From positions 1-64,000 of the forward strand of contig LNEE01000012.1 in NCBI GenBank assembly GCA_001464895.1: a stretch of 64,000 nt of DNA, read 5' to 3'. The position numbers and the translations under genes are program-made. Shown here piece after piece: positions 8,268 through 17,950 of this stretch. Positions within the stretch are counted from its first letter, which is position 1; every line of letters begins with the position of its first letter. Below the pieces are notes generated by a model that did no database searches, was not told where the DNA came from, and saw nothing but the letters and a program-made list of their open reading frames with translations. This stretch comes from Betaproteobacteria bacterium Ga0077532 (GTDB lineage Bacteria > Pseudomonadota > Gammaproteobacteria > Burkholderiales > Ga0077523).

Positions 8268-9515
8268 TCAGCCGAAACCGTGCAGCAACTGGACCTGCAC
8301 GCTGGCGCCCGGTTCGACGTTGCCCTGGGCCTCGGGCAGCACGATGAAGCAGTCGGCGAGACTCATCGACGACAGGATCGACGAACTCTGGTTGCCGGTG
8401 GGCTTCACGGTCCATTCGCCGGCGTCGTCGCGAGAGAGGATCCCGCGCTGGAACTCCGTCCGGCCCGGGGCTTTTTTCACCGGCGCAGTGAGCCGCGCGG
8501 CGAACGTCGGGACCGGCTTCGCACCCGACTGACCCATGAGATAGAGCAGGGCGTCCCGTACGAACTGCTGGAACGTGACCATCACCGCCACCGGATTGCC
8601 GGGCAGCCCGAAGAAGTGCGTCGCGCCGATCTTGCCGAAGGCGAGCGGCCGACCGGGCTTCATCGCCAGCTTCCAGAAGTGCACCTTGCCCAGGCGATCG
8701 AGGATCTGCTTCACGTAGTCGGCGTCGCCCACCGAGACGCCGCCGCTCGTGATGACGACGTCGGCGATCTTCGCGGCCTCGACGAAGGCGGCTTCGACAT
8801 CTGCGGGATCGTCGCGGATCACGCCCATGTCGAGCACCTCGCAGTGCATCCGCGACAGCAGGGCGTGGATCGTGTAGCGGTTGGAGTCGTAGATCTGGCC
8901 CGGACCGAGCTTGCCGCCCAGGGAGACCAGTTCATCGCCCGTCGAGAAGAACGCGACGCGCAGGCGCCGGAACACGCCCACTTCGATGATCCCCAGTGAT
9001 GCGAGCATGCCCATCTCGGCGGCGCCGAGGGCCTGCCCCCGGGCGAACACGACCTGACCCTCCTTGAGATCCTCCCCGCGATGGCGCCGGTTCTGCCCGG
9101 CCTTCGCACCCGCTCCGAGCGTGACGCGGTCGCCCTCGGCTTTCGCGCGCTCCTGCATGATCACCGTGTCGGTGCCGTCGGGCATCACGCCGCCGGTGAA
9201 GATCCGTGCGGCTTCCCCGGCGCCCACCGTGCCACCGAACGGGCGGCCGGCGAACGCGGTGCCGACGACCTTCAGCGTGACGTCGGCGTCTTCACGGAGA
9301 TAGGCGTGGCGCACCGCGTAGCCGTCCATCGCGGAGTTGTCGTGGCCGGGGACGTCGATCGGCGAGATGACGTCCTCGGCGAGCGTGCGGTCGAGCGCTG
9401 CCCGGATGTGCACGCGCTCGATGGTGGTGACCGGGGTGAGGAACTCCCGGATGCGGGTGCGCGCCGCGTCGACGGGCATCGAGTTGGGGTCGTAGTCGTG
9501 CTGGGGGGCGGTCAT
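8268..9515 (-). CDS. moeA: Molybdopterin molybdenumtransferase MoeA
   Basis: 415 aa from the ATG at 9515; in-frame sequence upstream lacks family character. MoeA inserts molybdenum into adenylated molybdopterin in the cytoplasm. The signature HDNSAMDGYAV and the MPTGAD-type stretch (GGVMPDGTDTVIMQE) are clear, as are the central SxGDEL motif and the TSGGVSVGDADYVK loop of the MoaB/MogA-like domain, and the C-terminal barrel. It is encoded opposite to the Sox genes, convergent with the ankyrin gene, and about 125 bp downstream of moaA on the same strand. Confidence 0.95.
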   Translation of the reverse strand: MTAPQHDYDPNSMPVDAARTRIREFLTPVTTIERVHIRAALDRTLAEDVISPIDVPGHDNSAMDGYAVRHAYLREDADVTLKVVGTAFAGRPFGGTVGAGEAARIFTGGVMPDGTDTVIMQERAKAEGDRVTLGAGAKAGQNRRHRGEDLKEGQVVFARGQALGAAEMGMLASLGIIEVGVFRRLRVAFFSTGDELVSLGGKLGPGQIYDSNRYTIHALLSRMHCEVLDMGVIRDDPADVEAAFVEAAKIADVVITSGGVSVGDADYVKQILDRLGKVHFWKLAMKPGRPLAFGKIGATHFFGLPGNPVAVMVTFQQFVRDALLYLMGQSGAKPVPTFAARLTAPVKKAPGRTEFQRGILSRDDAGEWTVKPTGNQSSSILSSMSLADCFIVLPEAQGNVEPGASVQVQLLHGFG

Positions 9516-9639
9516 GGGTGCGGATGGGAGGCTGGGAATATCAGGGGCAAGGGGCCCGGGCTGGACGCAGGGTCGGAAGATGCAGAGGGCGCCTGGGAGA
9601 CGAGGCATCGCGCGACCGGCGCCATGCCCCAAGCGCTCA

Positions 9640-10701
<1,062 letters not shown>

Positions 10702-10760
10702 CGTGTGGTCCTCTGGGGCTTGGTCCGTCGGGCGCTGTAGCCGGGCGGGTAGAACGTTGT

Positions 10761-10832
10761 CGCCGGATTATAGGCGTGTGCCGCGCCCGGGTCTCGTCGG
10801 AAATGGCGCTGACTGGCACCTATAATCCGGCG
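10761..10832. promoter_or_regulatory. Mirror-image divergent -10 boxes for moaA and mobB
   Basis: A perfect 14-bp inverted repeat, CGCCGGATTATAGG at 10761-10774 and CCTATAATCCGGCG at 10819-10832, lies in the moaA-mobB gap. Each arm contains a consensus TATAAT pointing outwards: 10821-10826 for mobB on plus and 10772-10767 for moaA on minus. Neither has a good -35 at 16-18 bp, so the GC-rich extension or a bound activator may compensate. Confidence 0.6.
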
Positions 10833-10854
10833 CTTTCTGGAGGGCTTCGCCGCG

Positions 10855-11391
10855 ATGAAGGTGTTCGGCATCGCCGGTTACTCGGGCAGTGGGAAGACCA
10901 CATTGGTCGAGCGGCTCATCCCCGCGTTGCGATCGCGCGGACTGCGCGTGTCGGTGGTGAAGCACGCGCACCACGATTTCGAGATCGATCACGTGGGCAA
11001 GGATTCCTGGCGGCATCGCCAGGCCGGTGCGTCGGAGGTGCTGGTCGCGTCGTCCCGGCGTTGGGCGCTCGTCCACGAGCTGCGCGATGACGCAGAGCCC
11101 ACCTTGCAGGAACATCTTGCGCGCCTCGGCCCCTGCGACCTCGTGCTGGTGGAGGGGTTCAAGCGCGAGCCGATTCCCAAACTCGAGGTGCACCGCGTCG
11201 CGGCTGGCAAGCCGTCGCTGTGGCCGACCGATGGTGATATCGTCGGCCTCGCCACCGACGCATCCATCGTGTCGGGTCTGCCCCAGTTTCCGCTCGATGC
11301 CATCGACGCCATCGCCGATTTCGTGGTGGCCCATCTGGGGCTGCAGGCAGGCCAATCATCACGGACCGACGACCCCGAACACCCATGCTGA
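10855..11391 (+). CDS. mobB: Molybdopterin-guanine dinucleotide adapter MobB
   Basis: 178 aa. The Walker A P-loop GYSGSGKTT spans residues 8-16. The family motif VVKHAHHDFEIDHVGKDSWRHRQAGA follows, with the later LVLVEGFKREPIPKLEVHR element. MobB binds GTP and assists MobA in forming the guanine dinucleotide form of the cofactor. The start at 10855 is well spaced from the TATAAT at 10821. It overlaps moaD by 7 bp and heads a moaD-moaE-regulator run. Confidence 0.94.
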   Translation: MKVFGIAGYSGSGKTTLVERLIPALRSRGLRVSVVKHAHHDFEIDHVGKDSWRHRQAGASEVLVASSRRWALVHELRDDAEPTLQEHLARLGPCDLVLVEGFKREPIPKLEVHRVAAGKPSLWPTDGDIVGLATDASIVSGLPQFPLDAIDAIADFVVAHLGLQAGQSSRTDDPEHPC

Positions 11392-11639
11392 ACATTCTCT
11401 ACTTTGCCCGCCTCAAGGAAACCCTGGGGCAGGGCGCCGAACGGATCGACCTGCCGGCCGGCGTGACCGACGTGGCCGGCCTGACGGCCTGGTTGCGCGC
11501 GCGCGGCGGCGCCTGGGAGCAGGAACTCGCCTCCACGCGGCCGGTCCGTGTGGCGGTGAACCAGGACATGGCCCGCGGCGACACGCGGGTGAACGATGGC
11601 GACGAAGTGGCGTTCTTCCCGCCGGTGACCGGAGGCTGA
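11385..11639 (+). CDS. moaD: Molybdopterin synthase small subunit MoaD
   Basis: 84 aa, ubiquitin-like beta-grasp fold, ending in the obligatory Gly-Gly (FFPPVTGG) that becomes the thiocarboxylate sulfur donor. N-terminal LNILYFARLKETLG is typical. It partners with MoaE, whose gene starts 2 bp after this stop; the ATG overlaps the end of mobB. It supplies sulfur for converting cyclic pyranopterin monophosphate into molybdopterin. Confidence 0.95.
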   Translation: MLNILYFARLKETLGQGAERIDLPAGVTDVAGLTAWLRARGGAWEQELASTRPVRVAVNQDMARGDTRVNDGDEVAFFPPVTGG

Positions 11640-11641
11640 CC

Positions 11642-12133
11642 ATGAACGAACCCGTCCATCCGGCCGTGCTGTCGGCCGGGCGCACCGAGATCCGCGTCCA
11701 CGAGGCCGATTTCGACGTGGGCCGCGAGATCGCCGCGCTGCGCGCCGGCAACGCCGGGATAGGGGCGGTGGCGAGCTTCATCGGCGTCTGCCGTGATCTC
11801 AACGACGGCGACCAGGTCGCGGAACTGGTCCTCGAACACTATCCGGGCATGACCGAGAAGGCCCTGGCGAAGATCGCCGACGAGGCCCGGGCGCGGTGGG
11901 ACCTCATCGACATCCTCATCGTCCATCGCGTGGGGCGCATGCTGCCCACCGACCAGATCGTCCTGGTGGTGGTCACCAGCGCACACCGTGGCGAATCGTT
12001 CGCGGCGTGCGAGTTCCTGATGGACTACCTCAAGACCCAGGCACCGTTCTGGAAGAAGGAGCAGACGCCGGAGGGGAGTCGCTGGGTCGATGCCCGCGCG
12101 ACGGACGACGCCGCCGCGCAGCGCTGGAACTGA
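11642..12133 (+). CDS. moaE: Molybdopterin synthase catalytic subunit MoaE
   Basis: 163 aa from the ATG at 11642. Conserved blocks include GAVASFIGVCRD, LVLEHYPGM, the catalytic region VHRVGRMLP and SAHRGESFAACEFLMDYLKTQAPFWKKE, whose lysines are active-site residues in the family. With MoaD it forms the heterotetrameric synthase that adds the dithiolene sulfurs. The following regulator gene begins one base after the stop, so mobB-moaD-moaE-modE-like form a tight operon. Confidence 0.95.
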   Translation: MNEPVHPAVLSAGRTEIRVHEADFDVGREIAALRAGNAGIGAVASFIGVCRDLNDGDQVAELVLEHYPGMTEKALAKIADEARARWDLIDILIVHRVGRMLPTDQIVLVVVTSAHRGESFAACEFLMDYLKTQAPFWKKEQTPEGSRWVDARATDDAAAQRWN

Positions 12134-12134
12134 C

Positions 12135-12521
12135 ATGGCGAAGGCGCGCGAACCCGGTGCGTCAGGGCGGACACCCAAGCCGCAGATCCGCATCCTCTTC
12201 CGGAAGGCCATCGCCATGGGGCCGGGCAAGGCGGAACTCCTGCAGGCCATCGAGCGCACCGGTTCCATTTCGGCCGCCGCACGCGAGATGGACATGTCGT
12301 ACCGCCGGGCGTGGCTGCTCGTCGACACCATGAACCAGAGCTTCAAGCAGATCCTGGTTTCCACCGAGACCGGTGGCCAGCGCGGCGGCGGGGCGCGCGT
12401 GACCGAGTTCGGCCACGAAGTGCTGCAGCGGTATCTCGCCATGGAGGCGAAGGCCGCGAATTCGGTGTCCGGAGAGATGGCGGAATTCGTGAAGCTGATG
12501 GCCAAGCTGCCGGTGATCTAG
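12135..12521 (+). CDS. ModE N-terminal-domain winged-helix regulator
   Basis: 128 aa from the ATG at 12135. It is a single LysR-type winged helix-turn-helix as in ModE (GPGKAELLQAIERTGSISAAAREMDMSYRRAWLLVDTMN, then a GGQRGGGARVTEFG wing). It lacks the C-terminal MOP domains that bind molybdate, so it is a short ModE-like protein. Its place at the end of the cofactor operon suggests control of molybdenum genes, possibly this one; how it senses molybdate without MOP domains is unclear. Confidence 0.88.
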   Translation: MAKAREPGASGRTPKPQIRILFRKAIAMGPGKAELLQAIERTGSISAAAREMDMSYRRAWLLVDTMNQSFKQILVSTETGGQRGGGARVTEFGHEVLQRYLAMEAKAANSVSGEMAEFVKLMAKLPVI

Positions 12522-12548
12522 CACAACGGATCTCGCCGGTCCCGCTGC

Positions 12549-12554
12549 TATGAT
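12549..12554 (+). promoter_or_regulatory. -10 box upstream of crcB
   Basis: TATGAT sits 28 bp before the crcB ATG at 12582. No clear -35. The 60-bp gap is too short and lacks the conserved GGxGATGG and pseudoknot elements of a fluoride riboswitch. Confidence 0.4.
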
Positions 12555-12581
12555 CCGCCGCATTTCCGAAGGGGTTGCGCG

Positions 12582-12965
12582 ATGACGGGGAGCGGTTTCG
12601 TGGCGGTCGGCATCGGTGCCGCGTTCGGTGCATGGCTGCGGTGGATCCTCGGGCTCTGGCTCAATCCTCTGTTCTCTTTTCTCCCGCTCGGAACGCTTGC
12701 CGCCAACCTGGGAGGCGGCTTCCTCATCGGGGTCGCGATCGAGTGGTTGGGGCTGCGATCGGATCTCCCTCCCGAAGTCCGCTTGCTTCTCGTCACGGGG
12801 TTCCTCGGTGGCCTCACGACGTTTTCGACCTTCTCGGCGGAGGCGGTCGGCCTGATGGCCAAAGGGCACGGCGGCTGGGCTTTCGCGCACATCGGCGCCC
12901 ATCTCGCCGGATCCCTCATCTGCACCTGGCTCGGCATCCACGCAGTCCGCGCGTTGATGGCATGA
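12582..12965 (+). CDS. crcB: Fluoride exporter CrcB/Fluc
   Basis: 127 aa with four transmembrane segments. Family signatures GAAFGAWLRW near the N-terminus, GTLAANLGGGFLIG, and the pore motif GFLGGLTTFSTFSAE are all present. Fluc proteins are dual-topology homodimeric fluoride channels that keep cytoplasmic fluoride low. The length is typical for a single-gene homodimer. It lies 19 bp upstream of the thiamine diphosphate enzyme. Confidence 0.94.
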   Translation: MTGSGFVAVGIGAAFGAWLRWILGLWLNPLFSFLPLGTLAANLGGGFLIGVAIEWLGLRSDLPPEVRLLLVTGFLGGLTTFSTFSAEAVGLMAKGHGGWAFAHIGAHLAGSLICTWLGIHAVRALMA

Positions 12966-12984
12966 GCTTTTCGAGGACAACGCC

Positions 12985-14670
12985 ATGAACGATCCCACCG
13001 GCGGGCGCACTGCCATCACGGGCCGCACCGCTTTCGTCGAACTGCTTGCCTCCGAGGGCATCGACGTGCTGTTCGGCAACCCCGGCACGACGGAACTCGC
13101 GATCATGGAGGCCATCGGCGAACAGTCCAGCATCCGCTACGTGCTCGGGCTGCAGGAGTCCATCGTGACGGCGATGGCCGATGGCTACGCGCGCGCCTCC
13201 GGGCGGATCGCAGCGGTGAACGTGCACGTGGCGCCCGGACTGGGCAATGCGCTCGGTGCCATCTACAACGCGAAGTTCTACGGATCGCCACTGCTGGTCA
13301 CGGCCGGTCAGCAGGAACAGGGGCACGGCCTGATGGAGCCGCTGCTGTACGAGCCCCTGCTGCCGATGGTCGCGCCGCTCGTGAAGTGGGCCGTGGAGTG
13401 CACGCGCGTGGAGGATCTCCCGCGCATCCTGAGACGCGCCGTGAAGGTCGCACTGACGCCGCCCACCGGGCCTGTGTTTCTCAGCCTGCCGGGCGACGTG
13501 CTGGATGCCTCGGCCGTGCTCGACATGGGGAAACCGACGCGCGTCGATACGGCCGTGCGTCCCAGCGACGCGACGCTGGCGCGACTCGCGGAGCGGCTGC
13601 TCGCGGCGCGCAATCCGGTGCTGCTCGCCGGCCACGAACTCGCGACGCGCAACGCGCTCGACGAGGCGGAGCGCCTGGCCGAGATCATGGGCGCGCCGGT
13701 GCTTCAGCAGACGATCCCCTGCGCCGCGCACTTCCGCACGGATCATCCGGCCTTCCTCGGCGCGCTCACACGGAGCCAGCAGCAGGTGCGCGACGCACTG
13801 GCGCCCTACGATCTCATCGTCGGGCTGGGCGCCGATTTCCTGCGGATGTCGGTCTACAGCCCGGTGGAGGCGCTGCCGCCCGGCCTCGCCATCGTGCAGA
13901 TCGGAGAGCGCGACTGGGAGATGGGCAAGAACTGGCCGGCCGACATCGCCGTACGTGCAGACATCAAGGAGACGCTTGCGGCGCTCGTCCCGGTGATCGC
14001 CGCGAAGATGGACCCCGCGCAGCGCGCCGCCGCGGCGGAGAGGCTCGCGGGATTCACCGCCGTCAACTGGACGGCGCGACGCGCCCAGGCGTCGGCGGCC
14101 GCGCTCAAGTTGGCGGACCGGGCGCCGTTGGAACCCGCGTATCTGATGAAGGTGCTCGCGGACGTCGTGCCTTCCGATGCGGTGGTGGTCGAGGAAGGGC
14201 TCACCTCGACGGCACCGCTGCCCGGACTGCTCCACCTGCGGGACGCACAGGCCCTGTACGGTCTGGCCTCCGGCGGCATCGGCTTCGCGGTGAGTGGCGC
14301 CATCGGCATCAGCCTCGCGTTGCCCGGGCGGCCCGTGGTTGCGGTGATCGGGGATGGTTCCGCGATGTACGGGATCCAGGCGCTCTGGACGGCGGCGAAT
14401 CTCGGGCTTCCGATCACCTACGTGATCGCGAACAACCGGAGCTACCGCATCCTGAAGGAGCGGATGGGCAGCATGCGTGGGACGTCGAGCTTCATCGGGA
14501 TGGATCTTCGGGCGCCGTCGATCGATTTCGTGGCGATGGCGCAGTCGATGGGGGTGCCGGCGACACGCGTCGCGCATCCGTCGGAATTGGAAGGGGCACT
14601 GCGGGCGGCCATCGCGACGGGGCGGCCTGCGCTGCTCGATGTCGCGGTCGCCGACGGCTTCGGCGACTGA
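12985..14670 (+). CDS. Benzoylformate decarboxylase-like thiamine diphosphate enzyme
   Basis: 561 aa with the three-domain layout of the family. The Glu that activates the cofactor is Glu58 (GLQES). His81 in NVHVAPGLGNALG aligns with the catalytic His70 region of benzoylformate decarboxylase. The diphosphate/Mg motif begins GDGSAMYGIQ at about 451 and ends in IANN about 28 residues later. This fits a 2-oxoacid decarboxylase (MdlC-like), but acetolactate-synthase-like or oxalyl-type activities cannot be excluded from sequence alone. No mandelate-pathway gene adjoins it; crcB precedes it and an HDOD gene follows. Confidence 0.82.
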   Translation: MNDPTGGRTAITGRTAFVELLASEGIDVLFGNPGTTELAIMEAIGEQSSIRYVLGLQESIVTAMADGYARASGRIAAVNVHVAPGLGNALGAIYNAKFYGSPLLVTAGQQEQGHGLMEPLLYEPLLPMVAPLVKWAVECTRVEDLPRILRRAVKVALTPPTGPVFLSLPGDVLDASAVLDMGKPTRVDTAVRPSDATLARLAERLLAARNPVLLAGHELATRNALDEAERLAEIMGAPVLQQTIPCAAHFRTDHPAFLGALTRSQQQVRDALAPYDLIVGLGADFLRMSVYSPVEALPPGLAIVQIGERDWEMGKNWPADIAVRADIKETLAALVPVIAAKMDPAQRAAAAERLAGFTAVNWTARRAQASAAALKLADRAPLEPAYLMKVLADVVPSDAVVVEEGLTSTAPLPGLLHLRDAQALYGLASGGIGFAVSGAIGISLALPGRPVVAVIGDGSAMYGIQALWTAANLGLPITYVIANNRSYRILKERMGSMRGTSSFIGMDLRAPSIDFVAMAQSMGVPATRVAHPSELEGALRAAIATGRPALLDVAVADGFGD

Positions 14671-14719
14671 GGTCACTCACAGTCAGCGCGGCGGCAGCCG
14701 TCGGGAACGAGGTATCGGG

Positions 14720-15697
14720 ATGAGAACGGAAGAGACGATGGCGGGTGCGAACTCCGAGCGGCCTGCCCCCGAGGCACTGATTCCCGAGGACGTCGGCACG
14801 CTGGAGAAGCTCTTCTCCGACTGGCGGTGGATCGCCGAATCCGAGAAGGCGATGCCGCCCGTGTCGCCGCTCGTGTTCCGGCTCCTGTCGATGGACCGCG
14901 ATGCGCCGCTCGCCGTGCCGGAGATGACCGAGATCATCGAAAGCGATCCGGTCGTCACCGCCAGGCTTCTGGGCCTGGCCAACTCCTCCGCATTCCTCAG
15001 GGCCGGAAAGCCCATCCGCGACGTGCGAGGCGCGATTCTGCGTCTCGGCGTCCACAGTACCTTCGAGACGACGTTCACCGAGATCTTCGGCATGTGGGTG
15101 CGCCATTCGGCGCGCGCAGCATTGCCGGACGACGAACTCCTCGAAGCGCTCTGGCTCGAGTACCTGCTCACGGGTTTCTGCACCCGGGAACTGGCCAGCA
15201 CCCTGCGCGATTCCGCCATCGATCCGTCGGCCGCCTACACGGCCGGCTTGCTCCACGACGTGGGGACGCTCGCGCTCTGCTGGGCGCAGCCGGTCGTGAT
15301 GGGGCGTTTCGTGCGTGCCGGTTGCGCGATCGGAACCCCGCTCCACCAGCAGTTCGTCGAGGCGCACACGGGTCTCGGTGCCGCGCTCCTCGGCGCCTGG
15401 AACGCCCCGCGTGAACTCGCGCAGGTGGCCGCCCATCACCATGACCGCATGCGTTCCCAGGAGATGGCGATCACGACGCTCGTGTACATCGCCGATCATC
15501 TGCACGACGCCGTGATGCAGCACGAGTCCAACCATTTCAGCGCCGGGCTCGGCATCGTCTCGGGCTGCTTCGGCGGTGCGACCGAGGAAGTCTCCGCAGC
15601 GCTCGCTGCGCTGGGCCTCACCGACAAGCTCGACGGGATCATCGAGCGCGTGGCGCTGCAGGGCGAACGCATCGAGGCGCTGGCCGCGCTGACGTGA
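14720..15697 (+). CDS. HDOD-domain signalling protein
   Basis: 325 aa from the ATG at 14720. An N-terminal helical tail (1-40) leads to the HDOD domain (about 45-245) with MPPVSPLVFRLLSM, IIESDPVVTARLLGLANSSAF and the degenerate metal site AGLLHDVGTLAL, plus AAHHHDRM further on. HDOD proteins are non-enzymatic or weakly enzymatic relatives of HD phosphohydrolases, used in signalling, chemotaxis and type III/IV control. There is no linked kinase or GGDEF gene here, so the pathway is unknown. Confidence 0.85.
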   Translation: MRTEETMAGANSERPAPEALIPEDVGTLEKLFSDWRWIAESEKAMPPVSPLVFRLLSMDRDAPLAVPEMTEIIESDPVVTARLLGLANSSAFLRAGKPIRDVRGAILRLGVHSTFETTFTEIFGMWVRHSARAALPDDELLEALWLEYLLTGFCTRELASTLRDSAIDPSAAYTAGLLHDVGTLALCWAQPVVMGRFVRAGCAIGTPLHQQFVEAHTGLGAALLGAWNAPRELAQVAAHHHDRMRSQEMAITTLVYIADHLHDAVMQHESNHFSAGLGIVSGCFGGATEEVSAALAALGLTDKLDGIIERVALQGERIEALAALT

Positions 15698-15814
15698 CGC
15701 CCGCGGGCTTGCCCGCGGCGATGGGCGTGCAGGTGCGTGCTATCTTGCGGGCCCCGATCCGAGACGGCGTGGCGCGACGCACCGAGCGTTCGATCCGCCC
15801 CCGCAGCCCGCACG

Positions 15815-16690
15815 ATGAACGCATTCCCACCGCCAGACTCCGCACAGGGCACGCTCGCGCAGGTCGTCGAGTACTACGACACCCACCCGATCAACGAGGA
15901 CCAGATCCGCGCGGCCATCGTGGCGGGCGGGATCCCGTGGGAGAACCTCACCGCGGAGATCCTGCAGCGCCATGACCAGGATCACTTCGGCGGTCTCGAA
16001 GCCAACGACCTGTTGATCGCCGGTGCCGGTATCCGGTCCACCGACCATGTGCTCGACGTCTGCAGCGGTCTCGGTGGCCCCGCGCGCTATGTGGCGCGCC
16101 GCGTGGGTTGCCGCGTCACCGGGCTCGACCTCACCGCCAGCCGGCACGAATCCGCGCAACGCCTGACGGCAGCCGTGGGCCTCGACGATCGCGTGGGCTT
16201 CCACCTCGGCAGTGCACTGGAGATGCCCTTCGCCGATGCGACCTTCGATGTCGTTATGGGGCAGGAGGCCTGGTGCCACGTGCCGGACAAGCCCAGGCTG
16301 ATCGCCGAGTGTGCGCGCGTCGTGAAGCCCGGTGGCCTGATCGCGTTCACCGACATCCTCCGCCGCGAGGCGTTGTCCGAGGCCGATCAGGCCCGCCTCG
16401 CGATCGAGATGACGTTCCCGACGCTCGAGTCGCTCGATGGCTATCGCGATCTTCTGGAAGCGAACGACTGCGTGGTCGAACAGCGGGACGACCTCTCGGT
16501 GCTCTGGACGCGCATCCTCGTGGATCGGCTCGCCATGTATCGCAGCCTGGGCGATCACACCGAACGGAAGTTCGGGACGGGGCGCAAGGCCGGCTGGGAC
16601 CAGGCATACAGCTTCTTCGTGGGGCTCTATCAGGCGGGTCGCCTCGGGGGCGGACGTTTCGTCGCCCGACGTCGCGCTCCGCAAGCCTGA
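15815..16690 (+). CDS. Class I SAM methyltransferase, UbiE/sarcosine-methyltransferase-like
   Basis: 291 aa from the ATG at 15815, 69 bp after a TATCTT -10-like box (15741-15746). SAM-binding motif I is VLDVCSGLGGPARY, followed by GLDLTASRHESA, the acidic PFADATFDVVMGQEAWCHVPDK segment and the post-motif RVVKPGGLIAFTDIL. The layout resembles small-molecule N-methyltransferases of the sarcosine/dimethylglycine and UbiE/COQ5 group. The substrate is not determined. The downstream flavoprotein starts 2 bp after the stop, suggesting a shared transcript. Confidence 0.83.
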   Translation: MNAFPPPDSAQGTLAQVVEYYDTHPINEDQIRAAIVAGGIPWENLTAEILQRHDQDHFGGLEANDLLIAGAGIRSTDHVLDVCSGLGGPARYVARRVGCRVTGLDLTASRHESAQRLTAAVGLDDRVGFHLGSALEMPFADATFDVVMGQEAWCHVPDKPRLIAECARVVKPGGLIAFTDILRREALSEADQARLAIEMTFPTLESLDGYRDLLEANDCVVEQRDDLSVLWTRILVDRLAMYRSLGDHTERKFGTGRKAGWDQAYSFFVGLYQAGRLGGGRFVARRRAPQA

Positions 16691-16692
16691 CC

Positions 16693-17928
16693 ATGGCGGA
16701 CACGGATGCCGCCGTCGCCGTCATCGGCGGCGGACCGGCCGGACTCATGGCGGCGGAGGTCATCGCCGCCGCTGGTCATCGCGTCGATGTCTACGACGCC
16801 ATGCCGTCGGTGGGGCGCAAGTTCCTTCTGGCCGGCAAGGGCGGGCTGAATCTCACGCACGCCGAGCCCTTCGACCGGTTTCTCACGCGCTACGGGCAGG
16901 CCAGCGACCCGCTGCGCGATTGCCTTTCCGCTTTCGATGCCGATGCGCTAAGGGGCTGGGCGAGGGATCTCGGAGTCGAGACGTTCGTGGGCTCGTCCTT
17001 GCGCGTCTTTCCGTCCGACATGAAGGCGGCGCCGCTTCTGCGCCACTGGCTGCATCGTCTGCGCCACGCGGGGGTGCGGTTCCATGCGCGGCATCGCTGG
17101 CAGGGATGGAACGATTCCGGTGCGCTCGTCTTCCGATCCGACGACGGCGAGCATGGGGTGGACGCTGCGGCCACCGTGCTCGCCCTGGGCGGCGCGAGCT
17201 GGCCGCGGCTTGGATCCGACGGGACCTGGGTTCCGTTGCTGGAGGCGCGGGGCGTCGGGATCGCGCCGTTGCGCTCGGCGAACTGCGGTTTCGACGGTGC
17301 GGGCTGGAGCGATCACCTGCGCACCCGCTTCGCCGGCAGCCCGGTAAAGGCCGTCACGATCCGGTTCGAGGATGCCGACGGTGTGTCGGTCGAGCGCACC
17401 GGCGAATTCGTCGTGACGGCCACGGGGGTCGAGGGGAGCCTGATCTACGCGTTGTCCGCCCCGCTGAGGGATGTCATCGAGCGTTCGGGATCGGTGGTCA
17501 TTCATGTCGATCTCGTGCCACAGCGCAGCCTCGATTGGCTAACGAAGACGCTCGCGCAGTCGCGCGGTGCCCGTTCCCTGGGGCAACATCTGAAGCGCTT
17601 GATCGGGATCGACGGTGTGCGGGCAGCCTTGCTGTACGAGTCCGTCGCGCCCGCGGTGCTGGCGGATCCGGTGGCGCTGGCGGCAGCGATCAAGGCCGTC
17701 CCGGTGACGCTCGTACGCCCCCGTCCGGTGGACGAGGCCATCAGCACCGCCGGTGGCGTGCGCTTCGCGGCGCTCGACGAGCGCTGGATGCTCCGATCGT
17801 TTCCCGGTGTCTTCTGCGCCGGTGAGATGGTCGACTGGGAAGCGCCCACCGGCGGCTATCTGCTCACTGCCTGTTTCGCATCGGGACGTAAGGCGGGTCT
17901 GGGCGTCGTGGACTGGCTGCAACGCTGA
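16693..17928 (+). CDS. HI0933-like FAD-dependent oxidoreductase
   Basis: 411 aa. The N-terminal dinucleotide-binding motif is AVIGGGPAGLMAAE, followed by the family block SVGRKFLLAGKGGLNLTHAEPF, the internal VLALGGASWPRLGSDG and the C-terminal FAD motif VFCAGEMVDWEAPTGGYLL. This is the TIGR03862 subgroup of HI0933/BaiN-type flavoproteins, which carry FAD; the physiological substrate is unknown (some relatives reduce bile-acid intermediates). It is translationally close to the upstream methyltransferase and convergent with the following SDR-like gene. Confidence 0.87.
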   Translation: MADTDAAVAVIGGGPAGLMAAEVIAAAGHRVDVYDAMPSVGRKFLLAGKGGLNLTHAEPFDRFLTRYGQASDPLRDCLSAFDADALRGWARDLGVETFVGSSLRVFPSDMKAAPLLRHWLHRLRHAGVRFHARHRWQGWNDSGALVFRSDDGEHGVDAAATVLALGGASWPRLGSDGTWVPLLEARGVGIAPLRSANCGFDGAGWSDHLRTRFAGSPVKAVTIRFEDADGVSVERTGEFVVTATGVEGSLIYALSAPLRDVIERSGSVVIHVDLVPQRSLDWLTKTLAQSRGARSLGQHLKRLIGIDGVRAALLYESVAPAVLADPVALAAAIKAVPVTLVRPRPVDEAISTAGGVRFAALDERWMLRSFPGVFCAGEMVDWEAPTGGYLLTACFASGRKAGLGVVDWLQR

Positions 17929-17950
17929 TCGCCCACCGTCCGCGCGCAGC

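Noticed and set aside
12522-12581. Fluoride riboswitch ahead of crcB
   Set aside because: The 60-bp gap lacks the conserved GGxGATGG/pseudoknot elements; only a -10-like TATGAT is seen.
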